Below are positions 5,242-7,008 of a stretch of DNA of 7,008 nucleotides, in pieces; the first letter of the stretch is position 1; each line of letters opens with the position of its first letter. The notes beneath the pieces are model-generated. The model made no database searches. It was not told the origin of the DNA and was given only the letters and a program-made list of their open reading frames with translations. A program made the translations under genes and the position numbers. Source of the DNA: Lachnospiraceae bacterium UBA3643 (lineage in GTDB: Bacteria; Bacillota; Clostridia; Lachnospirales; Lachnospiraceae); assembly GCA_002373855.1 (NCBI GenBank), contig DFKO01000001.1:1-7008 (forward strand), given 5' to 3'.

Positions 5242-6408
5242 ATGGGTGAGATTTTAAACAATCTGCTTGGTCAGATGGCATTCATGAATCCCAGCTTTAC
5301 ATACAAGAATGTCATCATGATCTGCGTTGCCTGTTTCTTTTTATACCTGGCTATCAAGCATGAGTTCGAGCCCCTTTTGCTCGTACCTATCTCATTTGGT
5401 ATGCTTCTGGTAAATATTTATCCTGATATCATGGTAAGTATCGAAGATTCAAGTAACGGTGTCGGCGGATTATTATACTATTTCTATTTGCTTGACGAAT
5501 GGGCAATCCTTCCTTCGCTTATTTTCCTTGGCGTAGGTGCGATGACAGACTTCGGTCCCCTTATCGCAAACCCGAAGAGTTTTCTCCTCGGAGCTGCTGC
5601 CCAGTTCGGTATCTTTGCTGCATATTTCGGAGCCCTTTACCTTGGTGCTGTCGGAATCGCAGACTTTAATGACAAGGCTGCTGCAGCTATTTCAATCATC
5701 GGTGGTGCTGACGGACCTACATCGATCTTCCTTGCAGGTAAGCTCAGCCAGACCAAGTACCTCGGCCCTATAGCCGTTGCGGCATATTCATATATGTCTC
5801 TTGTGCCGGTTATCCAGCCACCTATCATGAAATTACTTACAACAAAGAAAGAGCGTCAGATCAAGATGGAGCAGCTTCGCCCCGTTACAAAGCTTGAGAA
5901 GATTCTCTTCCCTATCGTTGTTACCATCGTGGTATCACTTATCCTTCCTACCACAGCTCCTCTTGTAGGTATGCTGATGCTTGGTAACCTCTTCAGAGAG
6001 TCAGGCGTGGTAAGACAGCTTCAGGATACTGCATCAAACGCACTTATGTATATCGTAGTTATCATCCTCGGTACATCCGTTGGAGCTACCACATCAGCTG
6101 AGGCATTCCTCAATGTAGAGACACTCTGCATCGTAGGACTCGGTCTTGTGGCATTTGCATTCGGTACAGCTGCCGGAGTACTCTTTGGCAAGATCATGTG
6201 CCTGGCAACAGGTGGCAAGATCAATCCCCTCATCGGCTCTGCCGGTGTTTCGGCCGTACCTATGGCTGCCCGTGTATCGCAGAAGGTCGGAGCAGAGGAG
6301 GACCCTACAAACTTCCTTCTCATGCATGCGATGGGACCCAACGTTGCCGGTGTTATCGGTACAGCAGTTGCTGCCGGTACATTCATGGCAATCTTCGGAG
6401 TATTCTAA
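5242..6408 (+). CDS. oadB: Na+-translocating decarboxylase beta subunit (OadB/MmdB/GcdB family)
   Basis: Polytopic membrane protein of 388 residues that decarboxylates carboxybiotin and couples this to Na+ export. It is strongly hydrophobic with multiple predicted spans (for example about 24-39, 44-61, 114-136, 221-238, 267-283, 294-318 and 365-388). The residues shown to matter in Klebsiella OadB have clear counterparts: Asp157 in Gly-Gly-Ala-Asp-Gly-Pro-Thr (154-160) for Asp203, and Asn328 and Ser337 in Asn-Pro-Leu-Ile-Gly-Ser-Ala-Gly-Val-Ser (328-337) for Asn373 and Ser382, with the same nine-residue spacing. Tyr-Ser-Tyr-Met (182-185) and Gln-Pro-Pro-Ile-Met (192-196) are also family landmarks. 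This points to an intact, active pump. GGAGG at 5230-5234 precedes the ATG by 7 bases. The beta subunit is shared by oxaloacetate, methylmalonyl-CoA, malonate and glutaconyl-CoA decarboxylases, so it does not itself tell the substrate. Confidence 0.95.
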   Translation: MGEILNNLLGQMAFMNPSFTYKNVIMICVACFFLYLAIKHEFEPLLLVPISFGMLLVNIYPDIMVSIEDSSNGVGGLLYYFYLLDEWAILPSLIFLGVGAMTDFGPLIANPKSFLLGAAAQFGIFAAYFGALYLGAVGIADFNDKAAAAISIIGGADGPTSIFLAGKLSQTKYLGPIAVAAYSYMSLVPVIQPPIMKLLTTKKERQIKMEQLRPVTKLEKILFPIVVTIVVSLILPTTAPLVGMLMLGNLFRESGVVRQLQDTASNALMYIVVIILGTSVGATTSAEAFLNVETLCIVGLGLVAFAFGTAAGVLFGKIMCLATGGKINPLIGSAGVSAVPMAARVSQKVGAEEDPTNFLLMHAMGPNVAGVIGTAVAAGTFMAIFGVF

Positions 6409-6448
6409 GTTGAATTAATATTATTTTAGAAAGGATAAGGTAATTAAA

Positions 6449-7008
6449 ATGGCAGAAATCGCAAAGAAGCCTATTGGCATTACAGAGACAGTTCTTCGTG
6501 ATGCGCATCAGTCATTGATCGCTACGAGAATGCCTACCGAAATAATGCTTCCTATAGTTGATAAAATGGATAAAGTCGGATACCACTCAGTAGAGTGCTG
6601 GGGTGGTGCCACATTCGATGCAGCTCTTCGTTTCCTTAAGGAAGATCCATGGGAGAGACTTCGTAAGCTTCGTGACGGCTTTAAGAAAACAAAGCTCCAG
6701 ATGCTCTTCAGAGGTCAGAACATCCTCGGATACAGACCTTATGCAGATGATGTTGTTGAGGCATTCGTTCAGAAGTCTATCGCAAACGGTATCGACGTGA
6801 TTCGTATCTTCGACTGCCTTAACGATATTCGTAACCTTAAGGCTGCAGTAGATGCTACCAACAAGTTTAAGAAGATCGAGGGTAGAGGCGAGTCTCAGAT
6901 TGCTCTCTCATACACACTCGGTGATGCATACACTCTCGAGTACTGGGCAAATATTGCAAAGGAAATCGAGGAGATGGGTGCAGATTCAATCTGTATCAAG
7001 GATATGGC
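6449..7008 (+). CDS. oadA: Oxaloacetate decarboxylase alpha / transcarboxylase 5S-type carboxyltransferase, N-terminal part
   Basis: The ATG at 6449 follows AAAGGAT at 6430-6436; 186 codons are open to the right edge, where the gene is cut. The fragment is the start of the TIM-barrel carboxyltransferase of pyruvate carboxylase, OadA and transcarboxylase 5S, which transfers CO2 between a keto acid (oxaloacetate/pyruvate) and biotin. Visible motifs are Leu-Arg-Asp-Ala-His-Gln-Ser (16-22; Asp18 is the metal ligand), Glu-Cys-Trp-Gly-Gly-Ala-Thr-Phe-Asp (49-57), Glu-Asp-Pro-Trp-Glu-Arg-Leu-Arg (65-72), Phe-Arg-Gly-Gln-Asn-Ile-Leu-Gly-Tyr-Arg (87-96) and Ile-Phe-Asp-Cys-Leu-Asn-Asp (120-126). Lys184, in the Lys-Asp-Met at the edge, is the position carboxylated to hold the metal in related structures. 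Pyruvate carboxylase is unlikely because no biotin carboxylase domain precedes it and the neighbours encode a Na+ pump. Whether a C-terminal biotinyl domain is fused cannot be seen. Confidence 0.93.
   Translation, partial: MAEIAKKPIGITETVLRDAHQSLIATRMPTEIMLPIVDKMDKVGYHSVECWGGATFDAALRFLKEDPWERLRKLRDGFKKTKLQMLFRGQNILGYRPYADDVVEAFVQKSIANGIDVIRIFDCLNDIRNLKAAVDATNKFKKIEGRGESQIALSYTLGDAYTLEYWANIAKEIEEMGADSICIKDM

Noticed and set aside
6603..6800. Short plus-strand open frame inside the OadA-like gene
   Set aside because: It is out of frame with the well-supported keto-acid carboxyltransferase running from 6449 to the edge, and has no family match.

Overview
The window suggests a low-to-moderate GC anaerobic Firmicute, most likely of the Lachnospiraceae (Butyrivibrio/Roseburia-like). 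This rests on the scpA-scpB pair, purine-rich GGAGG or AAAGGA ribosome binding sites, AT-rich intergenic DNA, and a Na+-pumping decarboxylase set of a kind common in gut and rumen clostridia. The assignment is an inference; no taxonomic marker gene is present. All genes are on the + strand, and I see no RNA gene, mobile element or CRISPR array.

Layout: (1) 3-509 is the C-terminal part of a metallophosphoesterase that enters from the left edge. (2) 592-2360 is scpA-scpB, the kleisin and winged-helix subunits of the SMC chromosome condensation complex. ScpB here carries long acidic tails on both sides of its conserved core. A hairpin plus T-run at 2376-2431 closes this unit. (3) 2432-2557 is an AT-rich control region with an extended -10 promoter, a perfect 8-bp dyad spanning the -35 position, and a second dyad near the predicted transcription start. 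(4) 2558 to the right edge is a five-gene operon: an acyl-CoA-type (12S/MmdA-like) carboxyltransferase, a lipoprotein form of the OadG subunit, a biotin carrier protein, the OadB-type membrane Na+ pump, and the start of a 5S/OadA-type (pyruvate/oxaloacetate) carboxyltransferase that runs off the end.

Together the operon encodes a biotin-dependent carboxyl-transfer machine at the membrane. CO2 units are passed from a carboxylated substrate to the biotin on the small carrier protein, and then either released by OadB with Na+ export or passed to a second substrate. The point worth attention is that both kinds of carboxyltransferase (acyl-CoA type and keto-acid type) sit in one operon with a single biotin carrier and a Na+ pump. 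This resembles a Propionibacterium transcarboxylase (12S + 5S + 1.3S) merged with an oxaloacetate or methylmalonyl-CoA decarboxylase. Secondary oddities are the large extracellular lipoprotein domain on the OadG subunit and the divergence of the acyl-CoA carboxyltransferase at normally conserved active-site loops.
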